Shown piece by piece: positions 8,457 to 16,110 of a DNA stretch of 64,000 bases. Below the pieces are notes generated by a model. The model was not told the origin of the DNA, did no database searches, and saw only the letters and a program-made list of their open reading frames with translations. The position numbers and the translations under genes were made by a program. The stretch lies in assembly GCF_000175935.2 (NCBI RefSeq), contig NC_014837.1, positions 1,736,001 through 1,800,000 of the forward strand, in the 5' to 3' direction. The DNA is from Pantoea sp. At-9b. Lineage in GTDB: Bacteria > Pseudomonadota > Gammaproteobacteria > Enterobacterales > Enterobacteriaceae. Positions within the stretch are counted from its first letter, which is position 1. Each line of letters starts with the position of its first letter.

Positions 8457-9524
8457 ATGCAACTCGGTCTGTTTAATCTGATGTCGTACAAGGATAACCC
8501 GCGCGGCGTACAGGGCGTGATTGAGGATATGCGCAGCATGGTGCTGCTGGCGGAGGAGATCGGCTTCGATACCGCGTGGTTTGCCGAGCATCACTTCACC
8601 AACTACTCGCTCAGCGTATCGCCGCTGATGCTGGTGGCGCATATGGCCGGTTATGCCCGGCGCATCCGCCTGGGAACGGCAGTAGTGGTGTTGCCACTCT
8701 ATCAACCGATGCGCATTGCGCAGGAGATTGCGCTGGTTGATCGCCTGACGGAAGGACGCCTGGTGCTGGGCATTGGCAGCGGTTATCAGGCGTGGGAGTT
8801 TGATCGTTACGGGCTGGATGTGGAAACCCGTGGGCAGCAGCTACTGGCGCACTGGCAGTTTATCAGCGCGGCCCTGACGCAGGGGTATACCCACTCGCCA
8901 GACCGCTTCGGTCAGCCGCTCCGCACCGATTTTCTGCTCGACACCCTACAGCAACCGCTGCCGCCGCTGTACCTCACGTCCTCCCATCCGCAACTGATTG
9001 CCCAGTTTCAGCGCTGGCAGGCGACCCCGTTTTTTACCGCCGGTTACCGCGGTACGCACAAATTGCAGCAAATGGTCGCTGATGCGCGCCATGGCTGGCA
9101 GCAGGCGGGCCTTGATGCGGCGTTGCCGGTGGCAGTGCAGCAATATATCCATGTCTGCGATAACCGCCAGCAAGCCCATGCCGCCGCGGAACGTGCGCTA
9201 TTTGTCGCGCGCATGATCGCCGCGCTGCGTGAAAACACCAGCGTCAGTGAGCAGGCGTTTATCCACGCGCCAGCGTTAGCGGATGAACCCTCACTGGAGA
9301 CGGTGAGTAACAACCTGATGATTGGCGATGCGGAGACGGTCGCCGAACGTATGTTGACGGAAATCCGTGCCATTCGTCCCAGCCACTACAACTGTTTCTT
9401 CCAGTTTGGCGATATGCCGATCGCCGATGCGCGTCGTTCGCTGACGCTGTTTGGCGAGCGAGTTGTGCCGCTGCTGGAAAAAGAGCTTGGTCCATTGACC
9501 TTTCGTACCGCCAGAGGAGAGTGA
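8457..9524 (+). CDS. Luciferase-like (LLM class) flavin-dependent oxidoreductase
   Basis: A 355-residue bacterial-luciferase-fold protein (FMN- or F420-binding TIM barrel). Family marks are FDTAWFAEHHFTNYSL near the N-terminus, then RIRLGTAVVVLPLYQP and the VLGIGSGYQAWEFDRYG segment. In Enterobacterales F420 is not normally made, so reduced FMN is the likely cofactor, with oxygenation of a C-H, C-N or carbonyl centre. No flavin reductase is encoded in the operon; FMNH2 would have to come from elsewhere. It starts two bases after the permease stop and precedes the Rieske oxygenase. Confidence 0.88.
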   Translation: MQLGLFNLMSYKDNPRGVQGVIEDMRSMVLLAEEIGFDTAWFAEHHFTNYSLSVSPLMLVAHMAGYARRIRLGTAVVVLPLYQPMRIAQEIALVDRLTEGRLVLGIGSGYQAWEFDRYGLDVETRGQQLLAHWQFISAALTQGYTHSPDRFGQPLRTDFLLDTLQQPLPPLYLTSSHPQLIAQFQRWQATPFFTAGYRGTHKLQQMVADARHGWQQAGLDAALPVAVQQYIHVCDNRQQAHAAAERALFVARMIAALRENTSVSEQAFIHAPALADEPSLETVSNNLMIGDAETVAERMLTEIRAIRPSHYNCFFQFGDMPIADARRSLTLFGERVVPLLEKELGPLTFRTARGE

Positions 9525-9525
9525 A

Positions 9526-10689
9526 ATGTATCGCGAGAAAATTGATGTGGTGTTCGATGACGGCACCAGCATTTTGCAACGCATGTTGGAGCAGCAACGT
9601 CATGATGCCAGCCGTTCAGAAACCCTGCCGCCGGAAGCCTATAACAGCGACAGCTTTTTCCGTCTCGAAGAGGACAAGGTGTTCCGCCAGGACTGGCTGT
9701 TTGTTGGCCATGAGTCGCAAATCGCTAACCTGAATGATTTTTTCACCCTGGATGTGGTCGGCGAACCGTTACTGATTCTGCGCAACGAGGAGGGCATTGC
9801 GGTGTTCTCCAACGTCTGCTTGCACCGCTGGGCACCGATTGCGCACGGCAGCGGCAACAGCCGCTCATTTATCTGCCCGTTCCATAACTGGACCTACAAC
9901 ACCCACGGCAAGTTAAGTGGTGCGCCGTCCATGAACCAGGCGCAGGATTTTGACCGCCAGCAGTGCAGCCTGCCGAAGATCCGTCATGAGGTGGTGTTCG
10001 GCATGATTTTTGTCACCTTCAACGCCGATGCTGCACCGCTGGCACCCCGGTTGGCACCGCTCACTGAACGTTTTGAGCGCTACCACGTGGCCGATCTGGT
10101 GACCGCTTACACGCTGGATTACGACTGTCCGTACAACTGGAAAATGGCGATCGAAACCTTTATGGAGTGCTATCACCATGCGGCGGTGCATCGCACCACG
10201 CTTGAGGATAGCTTTCCTGGCCGCCTCAGCTCGATCATTGATGAGGGACCCGGCTGGACCATCTGCCATCAGCCACTGCGTAAAAACGGTGAACTGAGCG
10301 AGATCCTCACCGCAGGGCTGGAACCCTTCAATGGCCTGAACGACGAACAGATGCGTTTCAGTGAATTGCTGCTGCTGTTTCCCAACTGCCTGATTTCCCT
10401 GAATCCGGATCGTCTCTCCATCAGCGCCATTCTGCCGGTGGCACCGCACGCCACCCGCTGGCACCGCGTGGTACTGGTGTCGCGGGCGTCTGCTGCCCGG
10501 GACGATTTTCCCCAGACTGCGGACGCGATGAAGCAGGGCAGCCTGGTGATTATCGACGAAGACCAGTGGATCAACGCCGAGCAGCAGCGCGGCAGTCGTT
10601 CTCGCCTCGCACGGCCAGGACGCCTCAGCCATCTCGAAACCACCGTCTGGCATCTGGCCAATTACCTGAAAATCCGCATGGCGGAGTGA
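9526..10689 (+). CDS. Rieske non-heme iron oxygenase, alpha subunit
   Basis: A 387-residue ring-hydroxylating/N-demethylating-type oxygenase. The Rieske [2Fe-2S] ligands are Cys98/His100 and Cys117/His120. The mononuclear iron site is Glu214-x2-His217-x4-His222 in ECYHHAAVH. The overall shape resembles the choline monooxygenase/glycine-betaine (GbcA) and carnitine (CntA) group, which acts on N-methylated substrates, but this is similarity by eye. It starts one base after the preceding stop. No ferredoxin reductase or beta subunit is encoded beside it, so electrons must come from an unlinked reductase. Confidence 0.9.
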   Translation: MYREKIDVVFDDGTSILQRMLEQQRHDASRSETLPPEAYNSDSFFRLEEDKVFRQDWLFVGHESQIANLNDFFTLDVVGEPLLILRNEEGIAVFSNVCLHRWAPIAHGSGNSRSFICPFHNWTYNTHGKLSGAPSMNQAQDFDRQQCSLPKIRHEVVFGMIFVTFNADAAPLAPRLAPLTERFERYHVADLVTAYTLDYDCPYNWKMAIETFMECYHHAAVHRTTLEDSFPGRLSSIIDEGPGWTICHQPLRKNGELSEILTAGLEPFNGLNDEQMRFSELLLLFPNCLISLNPDRLSISAILPVAPHATRWHRVVLVSRASAARDDFPQTADAMKQGSLVIIDEDQWINAEQQRGSRSRLARPGRLSHLETTVWHLANYLKIRMAE

Positions 10690-10699
10690 GGAGCAGGCA

Positions 10700-11686
10700 A
10701 TGCGTTATGTGAAGCTGGGACACTCCGGCCTGGAGGTCTCTGCGCTCTGTCTGGGTACGGTGACCTATGCGCCACCAGCGCGCAGTGGCCGGAGCTGGAC
10801 ACTGGACGAAGCCGCCAGCCGCGAGCTGATCCGTGCCGCGCTGGAGCAGGGCATTAACTTTTTCGACAGCGCCAATATCTACGCCAAAGGGGCGAGTGAA
10901 GAGATCCTTGGCCGTGCGCTGCACGATTTCGCCTCACGTGATGAGGTGGTGATCACCAGCAAACTGTACAACCCGATGCGCAGCGGGCCGAACAGCAAAG
11001 GCTTATCGCGCAAGGCCATTATGCAGGAGTGCGACCACAGCCTACGCCGTCTGGGCACCGATTATATCGACCTGTATGAAATCCACCGTTGGGATAATGA
11101 CACACCGATCGAGGAGACGCTGGAAGCCCTGCACGACCTGGTGAAGGCCGGCAAAGTGCGTTACCTCGGGGCATCGTCAATGTTCGCGTGGCAGTTCAGC
11201 AAGGCGCTGCAAATCCAGAAATACGAACGCTGGAGCCGATTTATCGCCATGCAGAATCACCTCAACCTGATCTATCGCGAAGAAGAGCGCGAAATGCTGG
11301 CGTTGTGTCAGGCAGAAGGGGTGGCGGTGACGCCCTGGAGCCCGCTGGCGCGCGGGCGGCTGGCGCGTCCGGTGGCGGCGGCGAAAGCCAGTAGCCGGGG
11401 GGCAGACGACAGCTATACCGATTTTCTCTATGCCGCCACCGCACAGGCCGACAATGCGGTGATCCACGTAGTGGAGCAGGTGGCACAGGCGCGTGGCGTA
11501 CCGATGGCACAGGTAGCGCTGGCATGGCTCTACAGCCGCCCGGCGGTGGTCGCGGCGGTGATTGGGGCCACCCGTCCCCTGCATTTGAGCGACGCACTGG
11601 CGGCGCTGGATCTGACGTTAAGCGCTGATGAAATCGCAGCGCTCGACGCTCCCTATATACCTCATTCTATTGTTGAACATGACTAA
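10700..11686 (+). CDS. Aldo/keto reductase
   Basis: A 328-residue NADPH-dependent aldo/keto reductase (TIM barrel). The catalytic tetrad is complete: Asp56 and Tyr61 in FDSANIY, Lys88 in VITSKLY and His129 in YEIHRW. The length and LGTVTYAPP start resemble the YajO/Gpr-type group acting on small aldehydes and ketones. It sits ten bases after the Rieske gene behind a good ribosome site (GAGGAG) and is followed 12 bases later by the ligase gene. It probably handles a carbonyl product of the oxygenases, which is inference from context. Confidence 0.9.
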   Translation: MRYVKLGHSGLEVSALCLGTVTYAPPARSGRSWTLDEAASRELIRAALEQGINFFDSANIYAKGASEEILGRALHDFASRDEVVITSKLYNPMRSGPNSKGLSRKAIMQECDHSLRRLGTDYIDLYEIHRWDNDTPIEETLEALHDLVKAGKVRYLGASSMFAWQFSKALQIQKYERWSRFIAMQNHLNLIYREEEREMLALCQAEGVAVTPWSPLARGRLARPVAAAKASSRGADDSYTDFLYAATAQADNAVIHVVEQVAQARGVPMAQVALAWLYSRPAVVAAVIGATRPLHLSDALAALDLTLSADEIAALDAPYIPHSIVEHD

Positions 11687-11698
11687 GGCAGGGCACCA

Positions 11699-13066
11699 AT
11701 GAAAAGCGCAGCACAGATCGCCGAGATCAAACAGGCCTTGATGGCTAAAGGGGTGGAGTACTGCATGGGCGCGTATGTGGATATTCACGGCGTACCTAAG
11801 GGCAAAGTGGTGCCGATTGGCCACCTCGATCAGATGGCGCAGGGATCGGAGCGTTATACCGGCTATGCGCTGGACGGTTTGGGTCAGTCGCCGCATGAGG
11901 ATGAACTGACTTCTGTGCCGGATCTCGACCACATCATCCAACTGCCGTGGGAACCGAAAATTGCGTGGATGCCTGCCGATAACCACTTCCAGGGCGAACC
12001 CTATGCGCTCAGTACGCGGGTGGCGTTGCAGAATGTGATCAAACAGGCGAATGCCATGGGGTTTGGTTTTAACCTCGGCATTGAATGCGAAATTTATTTA
12101 CTCAAGCGGGAACAGGACGGTCGCTTGGTGGTGCCGGAAGCGGATAACAAGCTCAACAAACCTTGCTACGACTTACAGGGCTTTGTCGATCAGTTTGGCT
12201 GGCTGGATGAGGTTTCTTCCACCATCAACGCACTGGGCTGGGATCTCTACTCGCTCGACCACGAAGATGGCAACTCGCAGTACGAGTTCGACTTTAACTA
12301 CGCCGATGCGCTGACCACCTGTGACCGTTTTATTTTCTTCCGCTTTATGGCGAAACATTACGCCAAACAACGTGGGCTGATTGCCACCACCATGCCGAAG
12401 CCGTTTGCCGATAAAACCGGCACCGGTGCGCATTTCAATATGTCGTTATATGACATCAACACCGGTGACAATCTGTTTAAACGTGACGCCACCAGTGCTG
12501 ACGATCCCTGGGGGTTGGGGCTGAGCGATACCGGCTATCACTTTATCGGTGGATTGCTGAAGCATGGCCGGGCGCTGTGCGCCGCGTTTGCCCCGACGGT
12601 GAACAGCTATAAACGCCTGGTACGCCAGGGTGCGATGAGTTATTTCTCCTGGGCACCGGTATTTAACTCCTGGGGGTCCAATAACCGTACCAACGCGGTA
12701 CGCGTTCCGGCCGGTGGTGGACGCTGTGAATCGCGCAACGCTGATGGCGCAGTCAATCCATATCTCGCGGCCACGCTGGCCCTGGCTGCCGGGCTGGAAG
12801 GTATTCGCGAGAAGATCGATCCCCGCCAACCGAATGAAGACAATCTGTATGCCATCAGCGAAGCGGAGCGCCGCGCCCGGGGCATCGATTTTCTGCCGCA
12901 AAACCTGCTGGAGGCGGTGGAAGCCTTCGATGCCGATCCGTTTGTCGCGGCGACGTTGGGAGACGCGCTGAAGAAAGAGTTCATCCACTACAAGTTGCAG
13001 GAGTGGAACAGCTATCACCTGCACGTCAGCCAGTGGGAAATTGATCGCTACAGCACCATTTTTTAA
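11699..13066 (+). CDS. GlnT-type glutamine synthetase-like ligase
   Basis: A 455-residue member of the glutamine synthetase superfamily, closest by eye to the rhizobial GlnT / gamma-glutamylmethylamide synthetase branch rather than to GlnA. Visible family blocks are [10 protein letters not shown] (metal site), [36 protein letters not shown] and [10 protein letters not shown], so the ATP and glutamate sites appear intact. Such enzymes couple ATP hydrolysis to joining ammonia or an amine to the gamma-carboxyl of glutamate. In amine pathways this step activates the substrate. It is the last gene of the transporter/oxygenase operon and is followed by the palindromic repeats. The amine partner is unknown. 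Confidence 0.85.
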   Translation: MKSAAQIAEIKQALMAKGVEYCMGAYVDIHGVPKGKVVPIGHLDQMAQGSERYTGYALDGLGQSPHEDELTSVPDLDHIIQLPWEPKIAWMPADNHFQGEPYALSTRVALQNVIKQANAMGFGFNLGIECEIYLLKREQDGRLVVPEADNKLNKPCYDLQGFVDQFGWLDEVSSTINALGWDLYSLDHEDGNSQYEFDFNYADALTTCDRFIFFRFMAKHYAKQRGLIATTMPKPFADKTGTGAHFNMSLYDINTGDNLFKRDATSADDPWGLGLSDTGYHFIGGLLKHGRALCAAFAPTVNSYKRLVRQGAMSYFSWAPVFNSWGSNNRTNAVRVPAGGGRCESRNADGAVNPYLAATLALAAGLEGIREKIDPRQPNEDNLYAISEAERRARGIDFLPQNLLEAVEAFDADPFVAATLGDALKKEFIHYKLQEWNSYHLHVSQWEIDRYSTIF

Positions 13067-13094
13067 TGGTTTTATCGGCATCATGCATGCTATT

Positions 13095-13184
13095 GCGCGA
13101 TGAATCGCGCCGCTACATGAGTCTGTGGTTATTATCCGGGGTTGCCGGTCGGCACAGGTCCGTAGCGGCGCGATTTATCGCGCG
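13095..13184. repeat. Palindromic intergenic repeat pair (locus 2)
   Basis: One copy in reverse orientation (GCGCGATGAATCGCGC then CGCTAC, 13095-13116) and one in forward orientation (GTAGC then GGCGCGATTTATCGCGC, 13162-13184). They lie between the convergent ligase and TetR genes and may act as a transcript end for both. Confidence 0.8.
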
Positions 13185-13199
13185 GGTTTAACCGGCAAT

Positions 13200-13820
13200 T
13201 CAGGCATCGAGCTTTTCAAACACAAAGTTGCGCATCACGTTGATCGCTTGTTTGTATTTGAAATTGGGGAACATCACATTGCGGAACAGCACGCCATCAA
13301 GGTAGGTGGAGATCAGCATCGCCATATCGCCTGGATTCACCTCACGGAACAACCCACTGGCGATGCCCTCTTTGATGGTGTTCTTCAGAATCACCGATTC
13401 CTTTTCGTAAAACTTTTTAATCGCCTTATCAATGCTGGCAATACGCCCGTTGGTGCTGGAGTAGTCCAGGCTGATTTTCGCCAGCTTCTGCAACAGATGG
13501 AACTGGAGAATATGGATCTCGATCCACAGAAAAATCAGGTCACGTGGGCCGTTGGCGCTGGCTTTGATGTCGTCAAACTGCACAAAGGCACGCTCCACCG
13601 CTGACTCGATCACCTTGATAAACAGGTCTTCTTTGGAGCCGAAATAGTAATAAATCAGCGCCGAATTCAGCCCGGTGGCGGTGGCGATATCTTTAATCCG
13701 TACTGACGAATAGTTCTGGGTAGCGAACAGATCGAAGGCGGAGGATTGCAACAACTCGGCGACGTCGCGCTGGGTTTTACGCGATTTCTTGCCGGGTTCG
13801 GCGGCTGGGGCTTCCTTCAT
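13200..13820 (-). CDS. TetR-family transcriptional regulator of the cluster
   Basis: A 206-residue TetR/AcrR-type repressor. The N-terminal helix-turn-helix covers roughly residues 18-62 (DIATATGLNSALIYYYFGSKEDLF), followed by an all-helical ligand domain unlike that of well-known members. It is transcribed divergently from the MetX-like gene with only 62 bases between starts. An operator copy (13835-13854) lies in that gap, so it probably represses itself and its neighbour. Copies of the same AT-rich palindrome at the other cluster promoters imply it is the local repressor, with the substrate or an intermediate as inducer. Confidence 0.9.
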   Translation of the reverse strand: MKEAPAAEPGKKSRKTQRDVAELLQSSAFDLFATQNYSSVRIKDIATATGLNSALIYYYFGSKEDLFIKVIESAVERAFVQFDDIKASANGPRDLIFLWIEIHILQFHLLQKLAKISLDYSSTNGRIASIDKAIKKFYEKESVILKNTIKEGIASGLFREVNPGDMAMLISTYLDGVLFRNVMFPNFKYKQAINVMRNFVFEKLDA

Positions 13821-13834
13821 GGCGACATCCTTAT

Positions 13835-13854
13835 GAAATTAACTAATTAATTAA
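13835..13854 (-). promoter_or_regulatory. TetR-type operator copy 3
   Basis: GAAATTAACTAATTAATTAA agrees with the reverse complement of the operator at 7526 in 17 of 20 positions. It lies between the divergent TetR and MetX-like genes, where it can control both. Confidence 0.65.
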
Positions 13855-13882
13855 CTTTACCATATTGAGTCAGGAGAACAGC

Positions 13883-14884
13883 ATGGGTTTATGCGCTTTT
13901 TATACGCCCGGCGATCTGCCGCTGGCAAGCGGAGAAACGCTGCGGGAGGCGACGATGGGTTATCAGACGTTCGGGCAGCTTAACGCCGCACGCGACAATG
14001 CAGTGGTGGTTTTTAGCTACTACAGCGGCAACCATGAACGTTATCTGCCACTGATTGGCGCAGGCAAAACCCTCGACCCGGCGCGCTGGTTTATTGTGCT
14101 GGTGAATAAACTGGGCAATGGGGTGTCCAGCTCACCCTCCAATTCGCGTTGGCAGGCAGGTGCTGCCTTTCCAACGGTGACGCTGGTGGATAACCTGCGG
14201 CTTCAGGAAAGCCTGCTGTTTGAACATCTCGGTATTCGCAGCATTGCGCTGGCATATGGCTGGTCGATGGGGGCAATGCAGGCGTGGCATCTGGCGGTGG
14301 CGCGCCCGCACCAGGTGCGGACTCTGCTGGCGGTGTGTGGTTCGGCGCGCTGTTGGCCGAATAATCAGGTGTTCCTTGAGGGAGTCCGGGCTGCGCTGCG
14401 CTGCGATGTACAGTTTGCGGAGGGTCACTATGACAAGCCACCGCTGCGCGGGCTGGCGGCGTTTGGTCGTGTTTATGCCGGTTGGGCCTATTCGGCGGCG
14501 TTCTTTCGCGAACAACGCTGGCGCGATCTTGGCTTCGATTCGCTGGAGGCGCTGCTGGTGGATTGGGAGCAGGATCATCAGGCGCTGGATGCCAATGATC
14601 TGTTGTGTGCGTTGCACTGCTGGTATCACGCGGATGTCGGGGTGCTGGCAAAGGGCGACTGGCGTGCGGCCCTGGCGCGCATCAGTGCGCGTTGCATTGT
14701 GATGCCATGCGACAACGATCGTTATTTTACCGTTGCCGAGGCGGCGCTGGAGGTGGCGGAATTAGCACAGGGGGAGTTACGCATCATCGCCTCACCCTAC
14801 GGGCATTGTGCCGGCGCGCCCGCCCGATTTGCGGCCGCGTCGGCACAGATCGACAGCGCCATGCAGGCGCTGCTGAACCCTTAA
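13883..14884 (+). CDS. MetX-like alpha/beta-hydrolase (acyltransferase or esterase)
   Basis: A 333-residue alpha/beta-hydrolase of the homoserine O-acetyltransferase (MetX) family. The nucleophile is Ser128 in GWSMG, the acid is in MPCDNDRYF and the histidine in SPYGHCAG, so the triad is complete. Enterobacteria make methionine through MetA, so a second MetX-like protein in a catabolic cluster more likely acylates or deacylates another hydroxyl or amine. The start at 13883 follows CAGGAGAA. It is divergent from the TetR gene and convergent with the DUF3830 gene, and the two stops share a palindromic TTAA. Confidence 0.85.
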   Translation: MGLCAFYTPGDLPLASGETLREATMGYQTFGQLNAARDNAVVVFSYYSGNHERYLPLIGAGKTLDPARWFIVLVNKLGNGVSSSPSNSRWQAGAAFPTVTLVDNLRLQESLLFEHLGIRSIALAYGWSMGAMQAWHLAVARPHQVRTLLAVCGSARCWPNNQVFLEGVRAALRCDVQFAEGHYDKPPLRGLAAFGRVYAGWAYSAAFFREQRWRDLGFDSLEALLVDWEQDHQALDANDLLCALHCWYHADVGVLAKGDWRAALARISARCIVMPCDNDRYFTVAEAALEVAELAQGELRIIASPYGHCAGAPARFAAASAQIDSAMQALLNP

Positions 14885-15306
14885 TCAATGATACTCAGCT
14901 CGACGGTGCGCCCCTGATCAAACCAGGTTTCCAGACCGGTGACGCGCAGTTCCAGTTTGCCCTCAATCACCTGACCGATATAGGAGATTGGCAGCGGCTC
15001 GTCAGCGGTATCGTCACCGTACACCACACACATCTGCTGGCGTGGGCTGTAGTAACACACCGCGCCGGTCACTTCGCCGTACTGTTCCCGGCGCAGTTTG
15101 CCGACATCCTGCGTCAGATACTTGTTTTCCCACGGAGCAACGATGGGCAGGGTGAAAAACACCATGTCGCCAATCAGTTTGCCGTGTTGCAGCACGCTTT
15201 TCAGCGGCAGCTTTTCGCGCAGCACTTTCGCCAGGTTGGGGACTTTGTCTTCCCACACTTCAATCACACAAATCTTCTTATCGGCAACATGCATAGCCAG
15301 TTTCAT
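14881..15306 (-). CDS. DUF3830-type cyclophilin-like protein
   Basis: A 141-residue protein, mostly predicted beta strands, without a signal peptide. I recognise it as DUF3830-like (cyclophilin-like fold), the fold also reported for the N-terminal half of the opine enzyme cucumopine synthase. Recognisable stretches are LREKLPLKSVLQHGKLIGDMVFF and GAVCYYSPRQQMCVVYGD. The start at 15306 follows GAGAGAAG; the frame is open further up. It lies 17 bases after the helical-bundle gene and is cotranscribed with it from a sigma-54 promoter. The family name comes from memory; the biochemical role is unknown. A fold search would settle the assignment. Confidence 0.65.
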   Translation of the reverse strand: MKLAMHVADKKICVIEVWEDKVPNLAKVLREKLPLKSVLQHGKLIGDMVFFTLPIVAPWENKYLTQDVGKLRREQYGEVTGAVCYYSPRQQMCVVYGDDTADEPLPISYIGQVIEGKLELRVTGLETWFDQGRTVELSIID

Positions 15307-15323
15307 GATCTTCTCTCTCCCAA

Positions 15324-15800
15324 TCAGGCGTTGACGCGACGAAAACCGTCCCCGAGACCCCAGGGAAGAATGAAATCGACCCACATATGCAGGCGGTTGG
15401 CCCAGGAGAGGGCGCTGTGCGACAGACGCACCAGGTCGCTCAGGGTTTCACATTCACCTGCCACCTCGACGTAGGTGTGTAACATCCGGGCCGCATCCGG
15501 CAGACTGACGAAATCAAAGAAGTTGGCTTTGTAACCCATGATCTCTTTGATCAGCAGTTGCAGGGTTTTCAGATCGGCTGCCGGGTGATCTTCACCGACG
15601 CGAATCAATCCCCATAGCATCTCATCAGCCAGTGTGCGGGTTTCCCCTTCGGCGAAAATGATGGTACTGAGGTACTGACCACGGGATCCGGTGCCGCGTG
15701 GCACTTCGCCCTTACCGAGTGCGGCAATTTCTGCCGGTTGTTCAAACCAGATCTTTTCGCGCTGCGCGTCAAACAGCGCTATCGCTTCATCGACCGTCAT
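15324..15800 (-). CDS. Helical-bundle protein, possibly cucumopine synthase C-terminal-like
   Basis: A 158-residue, predominantly helical protein without signal peptide or recognised catalytic motif. Its composition (ALFDAQREKIWFEQPAE..., AADLKTLQLLIKEI..., LSHSALSWANRLHMWVDF...) and its position directly upstream of a DUF3830-type gene resemble the cucumopine synthase-related helical-bundle family. Cucumopine synthase joins such a bundle to a cyclophilin-like domain in one chain; here the two parts appear as separate coupled genes. The call is tentative and partly contextual. It is the first gene after the sigma-54 promoter at 15870-15885 and its two flanking operators. Confidence 0.55.
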   Translation of the reverse strand: MTVDEAIALFDAQREKIWFEQPAEIAALGKGEVPRGTGSRGQYLSTIIFAEGETRTLADEMLWGLIRVGEDHPAADLKTLQLLIKEIMGYKANFFDFVSLPDAARMLHTYVEVAGECETLSDLVRLSHSALSWANRLHMWVDFILPWGLGDGFRRVNA

Positions 15801-15844
15801 AACGTTCTCCTGGTGTTGGCGTGAATGTGGCGGTTGCCACGAAT

Positions 15845-15864
15845 TTAATTAATCAGATAATTAA
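15845..15864 (-). promoter_or_regulatory. TetR-type operator copy 4
   Basis: TTAATTAATCAGATAATTAA has one mismatch to the operator at 7526. It covers the start point (about 15859) predicted from the sigma-54 element on the minus strand, a position expected to block initiation. Confidence 0.7.
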
Positions 15865-15869
15865 AAGTG

Positions 15870-15885
15870 AGCAATTTTTGTGCCA
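15870..15885 (-). promoter_or_regulatory. Sigma-54 promoter of the two-gene cucumopine-like operon
   Basis: Read on the minus strand the sequence is TGGCACAAAAATTGCT, a near-perfect match to TGGCACG-N4-TTGCW with the one difference at position 7. It sits between two operator copies, about 70 bases ahead of the first start codon. A GTGCA-GAT-TGCAC dyad at 15981-15993 lies about 100 bases upstream but is not a standard NtrC site. Confidence 0.75.
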
Positions 15886-15896
15886 TTAGGAGGGTA

Positions 15897-15916
15897 AAAA
15901 TTAATCAGTTAATTAA
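15897..15916 (-). promoter_or_regulatory. TetR-type operator copy 5
   Basis: AAAATTAATCAGTTAATTAA agrees with the operator at 7526 in 18 of 20 positions, with the 16 bases at 15901-15916 identical. It lies just upstream of the sigma-54 element, so the promoter is bracketed by two operators. Confidence 0.7.
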
Positions 15917-15999
15917 TAGTGGGTTAGGTTAAAAATCGGGCAGGGCGAGGGGTTGAGCGACGTGAGGTTGTTGTGTTGCAGTGCAGATTGCACCATGAC

Positions 16000-16068
16000 G
16001 TAGCGGTGCGATTTATCGCGCAAGATTTGTGGCTCGTTGCCAACACGCGCGATAAATCGCGCCGCTAC
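16000..16068. repeat. Palindromic intergenic repeat pair (locus 3)
   Basis: Forward copy at 16000-16021 and inverted copy at 16047-16068 around a 25-base spacer, able to form one long hairpin. Located between the catabolic cluster and the fumarase gene. Confidence 0.85.
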
Positions 16069-16082
16069 GGTTTGCGTATTGT

Positions 16083-16104
16083 GGGGGCACATCACTGTGC
16101 CCCC
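16083..16104 (-). terminator. Strong hairpin after fumarase (no U-tract)
   Basis: GGGGGCACA and TGTGCCCCC form a perfect 9-bp stem with a four-base loop, a few bases beyond the fumarase stop codon. No run of T follows on the minus strand, so it may be a stabiliser of the mRNA 3' end rather than a full terminator. Confidence 0.5.
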
Positions 16105-16110
16105 TGGGGG

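Noticed and set aside
14605..15474. A 289-codon plus-strand frame spanning the MetX-like/DUF3830 junction
   Set aside because: It overlaps two better supported genes in other frames and shows no recognisable domain.
15981..15993. GTGCA-GAT-TGCAC considered as an NtrC site for the second sigma-54 promoter
   Set aside because: The half-sites point outward and the spacing is wrong for TGCACC-N5-GGTGCA, so it is only mentioned as a dyad.
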